DNA of 64,000 nucleotides from Burkholderiales bacterium (GTDB lineage: Bacteria; Pseudomonadota; Gammaproteobacteria; Burkholderiales; SG8-41), in the NCBI GenBank assembly GCA_036262035.1, contig DATAJS010000029.1, forward strand, positions 62,001-126,000, in the 5' to 3' direction. Positions 42,044 to 52,296 of this stretch are shown piece after piece. A program made the position numbers and the translations under genes. Under the pieces are notes generated by a model, which was given only the letters and a program-made list of their open reading frames with translations, searched no databases and was not told where the DNA came from. Positions within the stretch are counted from its first letter, which is position 1. Each line of letters opens with the position of its first letter.

Positions 42044-43405
42044 ATGCAGGCCGGCCGCAGGCTCCGGTTCCGGCTGCTCGTCCAGAGCGGTCTCTTCGTC
42101 GCGCTGTTCATCGCGCTGGTGATGCTGCTCGCGTACGCGGCGCAGCGTTACCACCGGGAGTGGGACATCACGCGCAGCGCGCGCAACACGCTGTCGCAGT
42201 CGACCCTCGACGTGCTGCGCCAGCTCGACGGGCCGCTGCACGTGACCGCGTACGCGGTCAGCCAGAGCGCGAGCGGCACCAACGTGCACAAGAAGATCGA
42301 AGAGGCCATGCGTCCGTATCGGCGGGCGAAGCCCGATCTCGCGCTGACGCTGGTCGATCCGCGCGAGGATCCCAAGCGCGCCGAAGCCGCGGGCATACGC
42401 ACGCCCAACGAGATGGTCGTCGAGTATCGCAAGCGCACCGAGCGCATACCGCTGGGCGATTTCAGCGAGCAGAGCTTCGCCAACGCGCTGATGCGGCTGA
42501 TGCGCGGCACCTCGAGCCTGGTCATGTGGCTCGAAGGCCACGGCGAGCGCAGGCTGGACGGCATCGCCAACCACGACCTCGGCGAGTTCGGGCGGCAGAT
42601 CCAGCAGCGCGGGCTCAAGATCAACAGCGTGAACCTCGCGCTCGCGCAGGAAGTCCCGGCGAACGCTTCGGTGCTGGTGATCGCGAGCCCGCAGAGCGAT
42701 CTCGCGCCGGCCGAGGTCGAAAAGATCGAGCGCTACGTGAGGAGCGGCGGCAACCTGCTGTGGCTGGTCGATCCCGAGCCGCTGCGCGGACTGCAGCCGC
42801 TCGCCGAAATGCTCGGGCTGGTGCTCACGCCCGGCACCATCGTCGATCCCACCCTGCGCGCGCGCAGCGGCCCGCCGGTGTTCGCGGTCGCGACGAGCTA
42901 CGGTCAGCACCCGATCACCTCGGCGTTTCGCGAGAACAGCCTGTTCCCGTACGCGCGCCAGATCGGCGTCACCGAGATGGAAGACTGGCGCGTGACGCCG
43001 CTGATCGAGGTGGCGCCGCGCGGCTGGGTTGAGATGAGCAAGCTCGACGAGAAGCCGGTGTTCGACGCCTCGCACGACCTGCCCGGACCGGTCAACGTCG
43101 CTGCGGCGTTCGAGCGCACGGTGAACGAGAAGCAGCAGCGGATCGTCGTCGTCGGCAACGGCGCCTTCCTGTCCAACGCCTATCTCGGCAATGCCGGCAA
43201 CCTGCAGCTCGGCGTCGCGACGCTCAACTGGCTCACCGCCGAGGACACGCTCGTCGCCATCGATCCGCGGCCGGCCCCCGACTCGCGCATCGAGCTCGAC
43301 CAGACCGCGCTGTACCTGATCGTGCTCGGCTTCATCGTCGCGCTGCCGCTCGCGTTCGTCATCACCGGGATCGGCATCTGGTGGCGGCGCCGCAAGGCGG
43401 CGTGA
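42044..43405 (+). CDS. GldG-like ABC-associated membrane protein
   Basis: 453 residues: one N-terminal helix (SGLFVALFIALVMLLAYAAQ), then a large periplasmic domain starting YHREWDITRSARNTLSQSTL (the DWT--K-N-LS motif of GldG/DUF7088-type proteins). Later segments LMRGTSSLVMWLEGHGERRL and RYVRSGGNLLWLVDPE follow, and the C-terminal helix is LIVLGFIVALPLAFVITGIG, with WWRRRKAA at the cytoplasmic end. In Bacteroidetes GldG works with GldA/GldF in gliding; in proteobacteria the same trio has no known function. Confidence 0.85.
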   Translation: MQAGRRLRFRLLVQSGLFVALFIALVMLLAYAAQRYHREWDITRSARNTLSQSTLDVLRQLDGPLHVTAYAVSQSASGTNVHKKIEEAMRPYRRAKPDLALTLVDPREDPKRAEAAGIRTPNEMVVEYRKRTERIPLGDFSEQSFANALMRLMRGTSSLVMWLEGHGERRLDGIANHDLGEFGRQIQQRGLKINSVNLALAQEVPANASVLVIASPQSDLAPAEVEKIERYVRSGGNLLWLVDPEPLRGLQPLAEMLGLVLTPGTIVDPTLRARSGPPVFAVATSYGQHPITSAFRENSLFPYARQIGVTEMEDWRVTPLIEVAPRGWVEMSKLDEKPVFDASHDLPGPVNVAAAFERTVNEKQQRIVVVGNGAFLSNAYLGNAGNLQLGVATLNWLTAEDTLVAIDPRPAPDSRIELDQTALYLIVLGFIVALPLAFVITGIGIWWRRRKAA

Positions 43406-43421
43406 CCCCGGGGCAGCTCAC

Positions 43422-44291
43422 GTGCGGTCGTGGCTGTCGCTGCTCGCCCTGGGGGTCGCCGTCGCAGCGCTCGCGTACTGGCTGGTCGGCGAGCCGGATG
43501 AGCGCGCGGAGGAAACGTACGCCGTGTCCTCGCTCAAAGCCGCCGACGTGACCCGCGTGAGGCTCGCCGGCAAAGCGCGCGGGGATACGCCGCCCGGCGA
43601 GATCGTGCTCGAGAAGCGCGACGGCATCTGGCGCTTCACCGCACCGTTCACCGGGCGCGCCGAAGCCCTGCCCATCGAGCGCCTGCTCTCCATCCTCGAA
43701 GCGCGGGCGACCGTCCGCTATCCCGCGACCGATCTCGCGCGCTACGGGCTCGATGCGCCGCTGGCGACGCTGACCGCCGACGACCGGACGATCGCGTACG
43801 GCGGCATCAATCCGACCACGCGCGAGCAGTACGTGCTCGCGGACGGCCACGTGCTGCCGCTCCCGGTCGCGTACGCCGCGGGCCTGCCGCGCAGCATCGA
43901 CACGCTGTTCGCCAAGGCGCTGTTCGCGCCCGACGAGCGACAGCCGGTGCGCTTCGATCTTCCCGGCTACACCGTCGCGCTCGAAGACGGCACGTGGGCC
44001 GTCGCGCCGATCGACAACGACGCGGGCGCCGACGAGCGCAACACGTGGGTGGAAGCGTGGAAGAACGCGACCGCGCTCACGGTCGCCAAACATACCGCGG
44101 CGTTTCCGCACGAGACGGTGAAGGTGACGCTGAAAGACGGGCGCGAGATCACGCTCGGCATTGCGGAGCGCTCGCCCGACGTAGTGCTGGTGCGGCAGGA
44201 CGACCGTGTGGCGTATCACTTCTTCGCCGGCGCCGGGCGCAAGCTGATCGCGCCGCCCGCGCCGGCCATCGACGACAAGGTGAACAAATGA
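43422..44291 (+). CDS. DUF4340 protein of the ABC/GldG operon
   Basis: 289-residue single-span membrane protein (LSLLALGVAVAALAYWLVGE at the N-terminus) with a periplasmic DUF4340 domain. VRLAGKARGDTPPGEIVLEK, DGIWRFTAPFTGRAEALPIE and LDAPLATLTADDRTIAYGG show the repeated beta-rich modules of that family. The start is GTG 43422. DUF4340 genes very often follow GldG-like genes, and the function is unknown. The stop overlaps the beta-helix gene start in ATGA. Confidence 0.85.
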   Translation: MRSWLSLLALGVAVAALAYWLVGEPDERAEETYAVSSLKAADVTRVRLAGKARGDTPPGEIVLEKRDGIWRFTAPFTGRAEALPIERLLSILEARATVRYPATDLARYGLDAPLATLTADDRTIAYGGINPTTREQYVLADGHVLPLPVAYAAGLPRSIDTLFAKALFAPDERQPVRFDLPGYTVALEDGTWAVAPIDNDAGADERNTWVEAWKNATALTVAKHTAAFPHETVKVTLKDGREITLGIAERSPDVVLVRQDDRVAYHFFAGAGRKLIAPPAPAIDDKVNK

Positions 44292-45433
44292 AGCGCCGCG
44301 GCCTGCTCGCCGCGGCAGCCGCGCTGCCGCTGGTGCGGCTCGCGCGCGCGGCCTCGGGGCCGACGATCGACGTCAAGCGACTCGGCGCGTACGGCGACGG
44401 CCGCATGTCCGATCTCGCCACGGTGCGCGAAGCGATTCAAACCGCGGCGCGGCGGCCGGGCTCGACCGTCCTGTTTCCGCGCGGCCAGTACTTTCTCGGC
44501 ACCGCGAGCGACAGCTATCTCGTCAGCGCCAAGGGACTGCGCGACGTGCGCATCGTCGGCGAAGACGCGACGATCGCCTGCCGCAGCGTGAACGGCACAT
44601 CGACCATGCTCGAGCTGGAAGGCTGCCGCAACGTCACGGTGGAGGGGCTCGCGTTTCGCGATCACGGGCTGAAACGCGACGTGAACTGGCTGGGCGCCGC
44701 GGCGATCCGGCTGTCGAACGCGCGCAGCGCAGGCTGCCAGGACATCACCATCGCCCACTGCAGCTTCGATTCGGTGCTCGGCGCAGTGGTGTCGCGCTAT
44801 ACCGAGGACGACCCCGAGCTGCGCACGCGCGGTATCGAGCTCAGCGATCTCACGGTGCGGCGGTCATACTACGGCTTCAACTTCCAGGACAACGCCGACG
44901 ACCTGGTCGCGCGGCGCATCCGCTGCGACGACGTCAAGCGCTCGTACTTCCCGTACGGCGTGAGCAACCACGATGTCGAGCTCGACACCGCGAACAACGC
45001 GACCGGCTTCACCGACGTGCTCATCAAGTGCTATCACCGCGATACGACGCGCATCAGGGTGCGCGTGCGCTGCCGCGGCAAGCGCGGCGGCGACGCCATC
45101 GTCGCGCTCGACAACCAGCACGAGCGCGGCCGCGGCACGATACGCGGCATCGACGTCTGGCTCGACGTCGACGACGCCGACTGCAAGCTCGACCGGGTCG
45201 TCCTCATCAGCTCGCTCGATCGCGACGGCCGCATCCAGAAGCACACCACCAATCGCTGGGACGACATCGCGCTCGACGGCAACGTGCGCATCTGCGACCA
45301 GACCAAGCTCATCGACATCATGAGCGTCGCGGCCACGCCCGGGACGCTGCGCATCGGCGCCGCGCTCGCGCGCAACCCGCGTCTGCCGGCGAGCTTTCCG
45401 GGGTTTCGCGCGACGGTTGCGCGTGCATCGTGA
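44288..45433 (+). CDS. Exported right-handed beta-helix (pectate-lyase-like) protein
   Basis: 381-residue protein with an N-terminal MKRRGLLAAAAALPLVRLAR signal, possibly Tat-type. The mature protein starts IDVKRLGAYGDGRMSDLATV then AIQTAARRPGSTVLFPRGQY, the entrance of the Pectate_lyase_3 / GH28-related beta-helix fold. Helix turns follow: NVTVEGLAFRDHG, QDITIAHCSFDSVLGAVVS, IELSDLTVRRSYYGFNFQDN. No clear catalytic triad was recognised. It is translationally coupled to the DUF4340 gene. NosD, the periplasmic partner of the NosFY ABC complex, has the same fold type, so this may be an analogous partner rather than a sugar-degrading enzyme. Confidence 0.75.
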   Translation: MKRRGLLAAAAALPLVRLARAASGPTIDVKRLGAYGDGRMSDLATVREAIQTAARRPGSTVLFPRGQYFLGTASDSYLVSAKGLRDVRIVGEDATIACRSVNGTSTMLELEGCRNVTVEGLAFRDHGLKRDVNWLGAAAIRLSNARSAGCQDITIAHCSFDSVLGAVVSRYTEDDPELRTRGIELSDLTVRRSYYGFNFQDNADDLVARRIRCDDVKRSYFPYGVSNHDVELDTANNATGFTDVLIKCYHRDTTRIRVRVRCRGKRGGDAIVALDNQHERGRGTIRGIDVWLDVDDADCKLDRVVLISSLDRDGRIQKHTTNRWDDIALDGNVRICDQTKLIDIMSVAATPGTLRIGAALARNPRLPASFPGFRATVARAS

Positions 45434-45439
45434 ACGACG

Positions 45440-46258
45440 ATGCCTGAGCTGCCGGAAGTCGAAACCACGAAACGCGGCCTCGCGCCGCATCTCGTGGGCA
45501 AACGCATCCGCACCGCGATCGTGCGCAACGCGGCGATGCGCCAGCCGGTGCCGAAGAAGCTGCCGCAGCTCGTCGCGGGCGCGACGATCGGGCGCGTCGA
45601 GCGGCGCGCGAAGTACCTGCTGATCGGCTGCGGACGCGGCACGCTCATCATCCATCTCGGCATGTCGGGCCGGCTGTGGCTGGTCGACGCCGCCGCGCCG
45701 GCCGAGCGGCACGATCACTTCGACCTCGTGCTCGACAACGGGACCGCGGTGCGGTTACGCGACCCGCGGCGCTTCGGGCTCGTGCTGTGGCAGACGGACG
45801 ACCCCTTGCAGCATCCGCTGCTGGCGAGCATCGGGCCCGAGCCGCTGTCGCCCGATTTCACCGGCGCGACGCTGTACGACGCGACGCGCACGCGCACCGC
45901 GGCGGTCAAGCTCGTCCTCATGGACAGCCACGTCGTCGCCGGCGTCGGCAACATCTATGCGTCGGAGGCGCTGTTCCGCGCGAAGATCAATCCGAAGCTC
46001 GCGGCGCATCGCGTGAGCCGCGCGCGCTACGACGTGCTCGCGGACAAGGTGAAGGAGACGCTGCAGGCGGCGATCAGCGCGGGCGGCAGCACGCTGCGCG
46101 ATTACGTCGGCGGCGACGGCCGCGCGGGCTACTTCCAGAACGAGCACCTGGTCTACGACCGCGCCGGCGAGCCGTGCTACACGTGCGGGACGCCGATCAG
46201 GGAACTGAAGCAGGGACAGCGGGCGACGTTCTATTGTCCGGTGTGTCAGCGGAGGTAG
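45440..46258 (+). CDS. mutM: Formamidopyrimidine-DNA glycosylase (Fpg)
   Basis: 272-residue base-excision repair enzyme removing 8-oxoguanine and related lesions. The catalytic N-terminus PELPEVETTKRGLAPHLVGK is intact. RRAKYLLIGCGRGTLIIHLG contains the conserved Lys, VVAGVGNIYASEALFRAKIN follows, and the C-terminal zinc finger is CYTCGTPIREL with FYCPVCQRR. It begins 7 bases after the beta-helix gene. In many betaproteobacteria mutM is divergent from the TPR-lolB operon, so the five-gene ABC unit appears to have been inserted into that gap. Confidence 0.97.
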   Translation: MPELPEVETTKRGLAPHLVGKRIRTAIVRNAAMRQPVPKKLPQLVAGATIGRVERRAKYLLIGCGRGTLIIHLGMSGRLWLVDAAAPAERHDHFDLVLDNGTAVRLRDPRRFGLVLWQTDDPLQHPLLASIGPEPLSPDFTGATLYDATRTRTAAVKLVLMDSHVVAGVGNIYASEALFRAKINPKLAAHRVSRARYDVLADKVKETLQAAISAGGSTLRDYVGGDGRAGYFQNEHLVYDRAGEPCYTCGTPIRELKQGQRATFYCPVCQRR

Positions 46259-46276
46259 GCCTTGGAGCACGGCAAT

Positions 46277-46374
46277 GAACCGCCAAGGACGCCAAGGAAA
46301 GCCAAACATCGCAAACGCATGACGACGCGGCGTTAGTTAACCTTTGCGTCCTTTGCGTCCTTTGCGGTTAAACG
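46277..46374. repeat. Inverted array of (C/A)AAGGACGC repeats between mutM and the ferredoxin gene
   Basis: The left arm (46277-46316) holds AACCGCCAAGGACGCCAAGG. The right arm (about 46339-46370) reads CCTTTGCGTCCTTTGCGTCC then TTTGCGG, whose complement is AACCGCAAAGGACGC repeated. The arms pair with regular C/A mismatches around a ~25-base loop. It lies between convergent genes and may serve as a terminator-like structure. This core sequence is seen in intergenic regions of other environmental bacteria, as I recall. Confidence 0.75.
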
Positions 46375-46384
46375 CTTTTAGCTT

Positions 46385-47678
<1,294 letters not shown>

Positions 47679-47695
47679 GATGCGTGCGACCCGGG

Positions 47696-49045
47696 TTACT
47701 GCGTCGCCGCCGCGGGTAATGCCGCCTGCCGCTCGGGCTGACCGACCACGACCGTGATCATGCGATCCGGATGCACGCGCTTCTGAAAAGCGGCCTTGAT
47801 CTGCTCCGCCGTGACCGCCTCGACGCGCTTCACGAAGTCGTCGAGATAGGTGAGCGGCAGGCGATAGAAGCCGATGACCGCGAGGTACTCGTGGATCTTG
47901 CGGTTGCTGTCGATGCGCATCGGGAAACCGCCGATGATGTTCTTCTTCGCGGCCGCGAGCTCTTTCGCGGTGGGGCCGTTCGCGACGAAATCGGCCAGCG
48001 TCTTGCGCGCCACCGCCAGCGCTTCGCTCGCCTGCTCGCCCTTGGTCTGCATGCCGATGACGAACGGTCCTTCGCGCAGCATCGGGGCGAAGTAGCTGTA
48101 CGCCGAGTACGCGAGGCCGCGCTTCTGCCGCACCTCGTCGGTCATGCGCGAGGTGAAGCCGCCGCCGCCGAGGATGTGGTTGCCGACGAAGAGCGCGAAG
48201 TAATCCGGATCGTCGCGGCGGATCCCGGTCGCGCCGATCATGATGTGGCTTTGCGTCGCCGGGTGCGTGATCCAGCGCGATTCCGCTTTCGCCGCTTCGG
48301 TGACCGGCGGCAGCGCCGGCGCGGCGCCTTCGGAAGACGGCAGGGGCGCCGTCAGCGATTCGGCGATCGCCGCCGCGTCGTCGCGGCTGACGTCGCCCAT
48401 GATCGCGACGATCGCGCGATCGGCGGTGTAATAACGTTTGTAGAACGCGGTAAGGTCGTCGCGCGTCAGCTTCGAGACCGTTTCGACCTCGCCCGACGAG
48501 CGCAGGCCGTAGGGATGGGTGGGATAGACGAGCCGCTGGAACGCGCGCGAAGCGATCGTCTCGGGCTTGGTATCGGCTTCCTTCAGCGCCGCGATCAGCC
48601 GCGCTTTCTCGCGCTCCAGCACCGGCGCGGGAAACTCCGGCTGCGTGAGGATACGCATCAGCACGTCGAGGCCCGCGTCGCGCTCGCGCCTGCTCGACAG
48701 CATGCGCATGCCCACGCCGGCGCGATCGGTGTCCATTCGGCCGCCGTACTGCGCGCCGACGTCGGCGAGGCGCAGCGCGATCGCGTTCTCGTCCATGCCC
48801 CCGGCGCCCAGGCGCAGCATGTTGTTGGTCATGCTCGCCGCGCCGTTCTTCTCGCGCGTGTCGAAGCCCGAGCCCGCGGGGAAATCGACGCTCACGTCGA
48901 GCATCGGCAGGTCGTGGTTCTCGACGAACAGCACGCGGGCGCCGCGCTGGGTCTCCCACGTCTGTATCGGCAGCAGCGCGCTCGCGGCCTGCGCGAGCGC
49001 CATCAGCACCAGGCCGACCAGCCAGGCGGCGCGCTTACTGGCCAT
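47696..49045 (-). CDS. M16-family peptidase-like protein lacking the zinc motif
   Basis: 449-residue exported protein with a signal peptide (MASKRAAWLVGLVLMALAQA then ASA). It has the two-lobed M16 fold: PMLDVSVDFPAGSGFDTREK, GDVSRDDAAAIAESLTAPLP, HILGGGGFTSRMTDEVRQKR. Where an active enzyme has HxxEH, this one reads GAASMTNNMLRLGAGGM, so both His residues and the Glu are missing. It is probably the non-catalytic partner of the gene upstream, as with the two subunits of mitochondrial processing peptidase. Its start lies 11 bases inside the end of that gene. Confidence 0.9.
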   Translation of the reverse strand: MASKRAAWLVGLVLMALAQAASALLPIQTWETQRGARVLFVENHDLPMLDVSVDFPAGSGFDTREKNGAASMTNNMLRLGAGGMDENAIALRLADVGAQYGGRMDTDRAGVGMRMLSSRRERDAGLDVLMRILTQPEFPAPVLEREKARLIAALKEADTKPETIASRAFQRLVYPTHPYGLRSSGEVETVSKLTRDDLTAFYKRYYTADRAIVAIMGDVSRDDAAAIAESLTAPLPSSEGAAPALPPVTEAAKAESRWITHPATQSHIMIGATGIRRDDPDYFALFVGNHILGGGGFTSRMTDEVRQKRGLAYSAYSYFAPMLREGPFVIGMQTKGEQASEALAVARKTLADFVANGPTAKELAAAKKNIIGGFPMRIDSNRKIHEYLAVIGFYRLPLTYLDDFVKRVEAVTAEQIKAAFQKRVHPDRMITVVVGQPERQAALPAAATQ

Positions 49046-50426
49046 GGCGCAGTCCCGGCGGCGGGGCGCTCGGCTTCTTGCTGTCGAGCGGCTGGGGATC
49101 GAGATAGGCCACGGTGAGTCTTTCATCGACGAGATACTTTCTGGCAACTTCGCGCACCTGCTCCGCGGTGACCTCCTTCAGCTTGTCGACGAAGAGGTCG
49201 GCCGCGTTCGGCGGCAGGTCCGCCATGACGTTGCTGCCGATCTGGCGCGCCTGGTAGAACATCGAGTCGCGCTCGTAGACGTGAGAGGCCACAGCCTGCG
49301 ATTTCACGCGCTGGAGCTCTTCTTCCGCGACGCCGTCCTTGATGAGCCTGGCGACTTCGTCGCGCAGCGCGCGCTCGGCGTCCTGCACCGTCTTGCCCTG
49401 TGCGGGCGTCGCGGAGAGATAGAACATCCCCGGCCCGCGCCCGACGCCGTCGTAGCTCGCTTCCGCGGACGACGCGACCCGCGCGCTGCGCACGAGGTTG
49501 CGGTTCAAACGCGCGGCCTCGTTGCCGTCGAGCACGTTGGCGAGCATCTCGAGCGCGAACGGCTCCCATTCCTTGCCGATGTCGCGCAGCACCGGCGCGT
49601 GATACGCCATCATCACGTACGGCAGCTCCGCGGGCGCCTTGACGGTGAACTGCCGGATGCCGAGCTGGCGCGGCTCCTCGGTGATCCGGCGCGGCGGCAG
49701 CGGCTTCTGCTTGAGCGGCCCGAAGTAGCGCTGCGCGAGCTTCTGCACCTCGGCCGCCGAGACGTCGCCGACCACGACGAGCGTCGCGTTGTTCGGCGCG
49801 TACCATTTGTCGTACCAGTCCTGCGCGTCCTCGACGCGCATGTTCTCGAGATCGCTCATCCAGCCGATGATCGGATGGCGGTACGGGTGCGCCTTGAGCG
49901 CCGCCGCCATGAGCTGCTCGAAGACCAGCGCGCGCGGGCGATCGTCGGTGCGCCAGCGGCGCTCTTCCATGACGACGCGGATCTCCTTCTTGAACTCCTC
50001 GGCCGAGAGCGTGAGGTTCGCCATGCGGTCGGCTTCGAGCTTCAGCGCGAGCTCGAGCTGGGATTTGTGCAGCGTCTGGAAGTAGCCGGTGTAATCGCGG
50101 CTGGTGAAGGCGTTGTCGCGGCCGCCGGCCTCCGCGATGATGCGCGAGTACTCCCCCGCCGGCACCGCTTTCGTGCCTTTGAACATCATGTGCTCGAGCA
50201 CGTGCGCGACGCCCGTCGTGCCGTTCACTTCGTCGATGCTGCCCGCCTTGTACCAGACCATCACCACCGCGACCGGCGCGCGGCGGTCGGTCTTGACCAG
50301 GATGCGCATGCCGTTGGGCAGGCTGCTCTCGGCGATCGCCGCGCCGGCCGCCGCGTAGGCCCCGGCGGACGAAGCAAGCAGCACGGCGAACAGCGCCTGA
50401 AGTAGAGCTCGCAGGAGGATGGGCAT
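49035..50426 (-). CDS. M16-family zinc peptidase, catalytic subunit
   Basis: 463-residue exported metallopeptidase, signal peptide to about residue 26. The inverted zinc motif HVLEH is intact in TTGVAHVLEHMMFKGTKAVP, and the third ligand Glu lies in EIRVVMEERRWRTDD. The C-terminal half has the substrate-binding RY-like region. With the inactive paralogue downstream it likely forms a periplasmic heterodimer that degrades peptides. Substrate unknown. Divergent from ftsY, with 149 bases between starts. Confidence 0.93.
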   Translation of the reverse strand: MPILLRALLQALFAVLLASSAGAYAAAGAAIAESSLPNGMRILVKTDRRAPVAVVMVWYKAGSIDEVNGTTGVAHVLEHMMFKGTKAVPAGEYSRIIAEAGGRDNAFTSRDYTGYFQTLHKSQLELALKLEADRMANLTLSAEEFKKEIRVVMEERRWRTDDRPRALVFEQLMAAALKAHPYRHPIIGWMSDLENMRVEDAQDWYDKWYAPNNATLVVVGDVSAAEVQKLAQRYFGPLKQKPLPPRRITEEPRQLGIRQFTVKAPAELPYVMMAYHAPVLRDIGKEWEPFALEMLANVLDGNEAARLNRNLVRSARVASSAEASYDGVGRGPGMFYLSATPAQGKTVQDAERALRDEVARLIKDGVAEEELQRVKSQAVASHVYERDSMFYQARQIGSNVMADLPPNAADLFVDKLKEVTAEQVREVARKYLVDERLTVAYLDPQPLDSKKPSAPPPGLRHGQ

Positions 50427-50575
50427 GAAGGTGCGGGCGCTGGGCCTCGGAAAACGATGGGGTAGAATTGTAGCGAAGTCGCGTTTTCGCCCGCTTCTGC
50501 GTCATTCGGGCGACTGCGCTCCGCATGCAAGACGCGCACCGAACGCGCGTCCCGTTGTTTCAGACCGACTCCATC

Positions 50576-51625
50576 ATGTTCAGTTTCCTCAAGCCGAAAT
50601 CCCGTGCGCCGGCGCCTGCGCCCGAGACTGCCGACAAAGCCGACGAGGCTCCGGCAGCCGCGCCCGCCGCAGAAGCCGAGGGCGGCGGCGGCTGGTTCAG
50701 GCGTCTCAGGGACGGTCTCAGCAAGACGCGCCAGCAGCTCGGCGGCCAGCTCGTCGGCCTGTTCGGCGGCGGGCGCAAGCTCGACGAGGCGTTTTACGAA
50801 GAGCTCGAGACGGTGCTGCTCACCTCCGACGTCGGGGTCACCGCGACCGAGTTCCTGATCGAGAACCTGCGCGCGCGCGCGAAGCGCGAAGGCTACACCG
50901 AAGCTTCACAGTTGAGAGTCGCCCTCGCCGATCTGCTCATGCAGGAGCTCGAGCCGATCGCCAAACCGCTCGACGTGTCGACGCACAAGCCTTTCGTCAT
51001 CATGCTGGCGGGCGTCAACGGCGCCGGCAAGACGACGTCGATCGGCAAGCTCGCGCATTACTACGGTAAACAGGGCAGGAAAGTGCTGCTCGCGGCCGGC
51101 GACACGTTTCGCGCGGCGGCGCGCGAGCAGCTCATCGCGTGGGGCGAGCGCAACAACGTCGCGGTCGTCGCGCCGCAGTCGGGCGACGCCGCGGCGGTCA
51201 TTTACGATGCGATCAACGCCGCCACCGCGCGCGGCATCGACATCGTGCTCGCGGACACCGCGGGACGGCTGCCGACACAGCTGCACCTCATGGACGAGAT
51301 CAGGAAGGTCAAACGCGTCATCGACAAGGCGATGCCCGGCGCGCCGCACGAAGTGCTGCTCGTGCTCGACGCCAACACCGGGCAGAACGGCCTGACGCAG
51401 GTGAAAGCGTTCGACGACGCGCTGCAGGTGACCGGGCTCGTCATGACCAAGCTCGACGGCACGGCCAAGGGCGGCGTGATCGCGGCGATCGCCCATACCC
51501 GGGCCAAAGCCGATCCGAAGAATCCGATCCCGCTGCGCTTCATCGGCGTCGGCGAGGGGCTCGACGACCTGCGGCCTTTCGACGCGCAGGATTTCGTCGC
51601 CGCGCTGCTCGGCGACGAGGAATGA
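50576..51625 (+). CDS. ftsY: Signal recognition particle receptor FtsY
   Basis: 349-residue SRP GTPase targeting membrane proteins to the translocon. A short acidic/Ala-rich A domain (residues 10-45) precedes the NG domain. P-loop: IMLAGVNGAGKTTSIGKLAH; G2/G3 region: LLAAGDTFRAAAREQL and VLADTAGRLPTQ; G4: TGLVMTKLDGTAKGG. I start at ATG 50576 (MFSFLKPKS), the family pattern; an ATG at 50525 would add 17 residues. The stop overlaps ftsE (ATGA). Confidence 0.96.
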   Translation: MFSFLKPKSRAPAPAPETADKADEAPAAAPAAEAEGGGGWFRRLRDGLSKTRQQLGGQLVGLFGGGRKLDEAFYEELETVLLTSDVGVTATEFLIENLRARAKREGYTEASQLRVALADLLMQELEPIAKPLDVSTHKPFVIMLAGVNGAGKTTSIGKLAHYYGKQGRKVLLAAGDTFRAAAREQLIAWGERNNVAVVAPQSGDAAAVIYDAINAATARGIDIVLADTAGRLPTQLHLMDEIRKVKRVIDKAMPGAPHEVLLVLDANTGQNGLTQVKAFDDALQVTGLVMTKLDGTAKGGVIAAIAHTRAKADPKNPIPLRFIGVGEGLDDLRPFDAQDFVAALLGDEE

Positions 51626-52296
51626 TCGAGCTCAAAGGCGTCGCCAAGCGCTATCCGGGCGGGCACGAAGCGCTGCGCGACGCGAACCTTTCGGTGCAGC
51701 GCGGCGAGATGGTCTTCGTCATGGGCCATTCGGGCGCCGGCAAGACCACGCTGCTCAAGCTGATCGCGGGCATCGAGCGGCCCAGTGCGGGCACGGTGCT
51801 CGTCAACGGACAGAACGTCGGCAGGCTCAAAGGCCGGGCGCTGCCGTACCTGCGGCGCAATCTCGGCCTGGTGTTCCAGGACCACAAGCTCCTCTTCGAC
51901 CGCAACGCGTTCGCCAACGTGATGCTGCCGCTGGAGATCCACGGCTACGACCGGCGCGAGGCGGCGCGGCGCGCGCGTGCGGCGCTCGACAAGGTGGGGC
52001 TGCTCGCGCACGAGAAAGCGCTGCCGATCACGCTGTCGGGCGGCGAGCAGCAGCGCCTGTGCATCGCGCGCGCGGTGGTGCACCGTCCGGCGCTGCTCCT
52101 CGCCGACGAGCCGACCGGCAACCTCGACGCGGCGTACGCCGCCGAGATCGGCGAGCTCTTCCGCTCGTTCAACCAGGTCGGCGCCACCGTGGTCATCGCG
52201 ACCCACGACCTGCAGCTCGCGGAGAGGCTGGCGCCGCGCATCGTCACCATCGCCGGCGGCCGCATCGACGGCATCCCCGCCGCCGCCGCCGCATGA
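51622..52296 (+). CDS. ftsE: Cell division ATP-binding protein FtsE
   Basis: 224-residue ABC ATPase that with FtsX controls septal peptidoglycan hydrolases. Walker [20 protein letters not shown]-loop [20 protein letters not shown], signature [20 protein letters not shown], Walker [13 protein letters not shown]. It ends in a short alanine run. It overlaps ftsX in ATGA. Confidence 0.97.
   Translation: MIELKGVAKRYPGGHEALRDANLSVQRGEMVFVMGHSGAGKTTLLKLIAGIERPSAGTVLVNGQNVGRLKGRALPYLRRNLGLVFQDHKLLFDRNAFANVMLPLEIHGYDRREAARRARAALDKVGLLAHEKALPITLSGGEQQRLCIARAVVHRPALLLADEPTGNLDAAYAAEIGELFRSFNQVGATVVIATHDLQLAERLAPRIVTIAGGRIDGIPAAAAA

Noticed and set aside
44288-45433. Naming the beta-helix protein NosD or a pectate lyase
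   Set aside because: No nos genes are nearby and no catalytic residues could be identified; only the fold class is supported.
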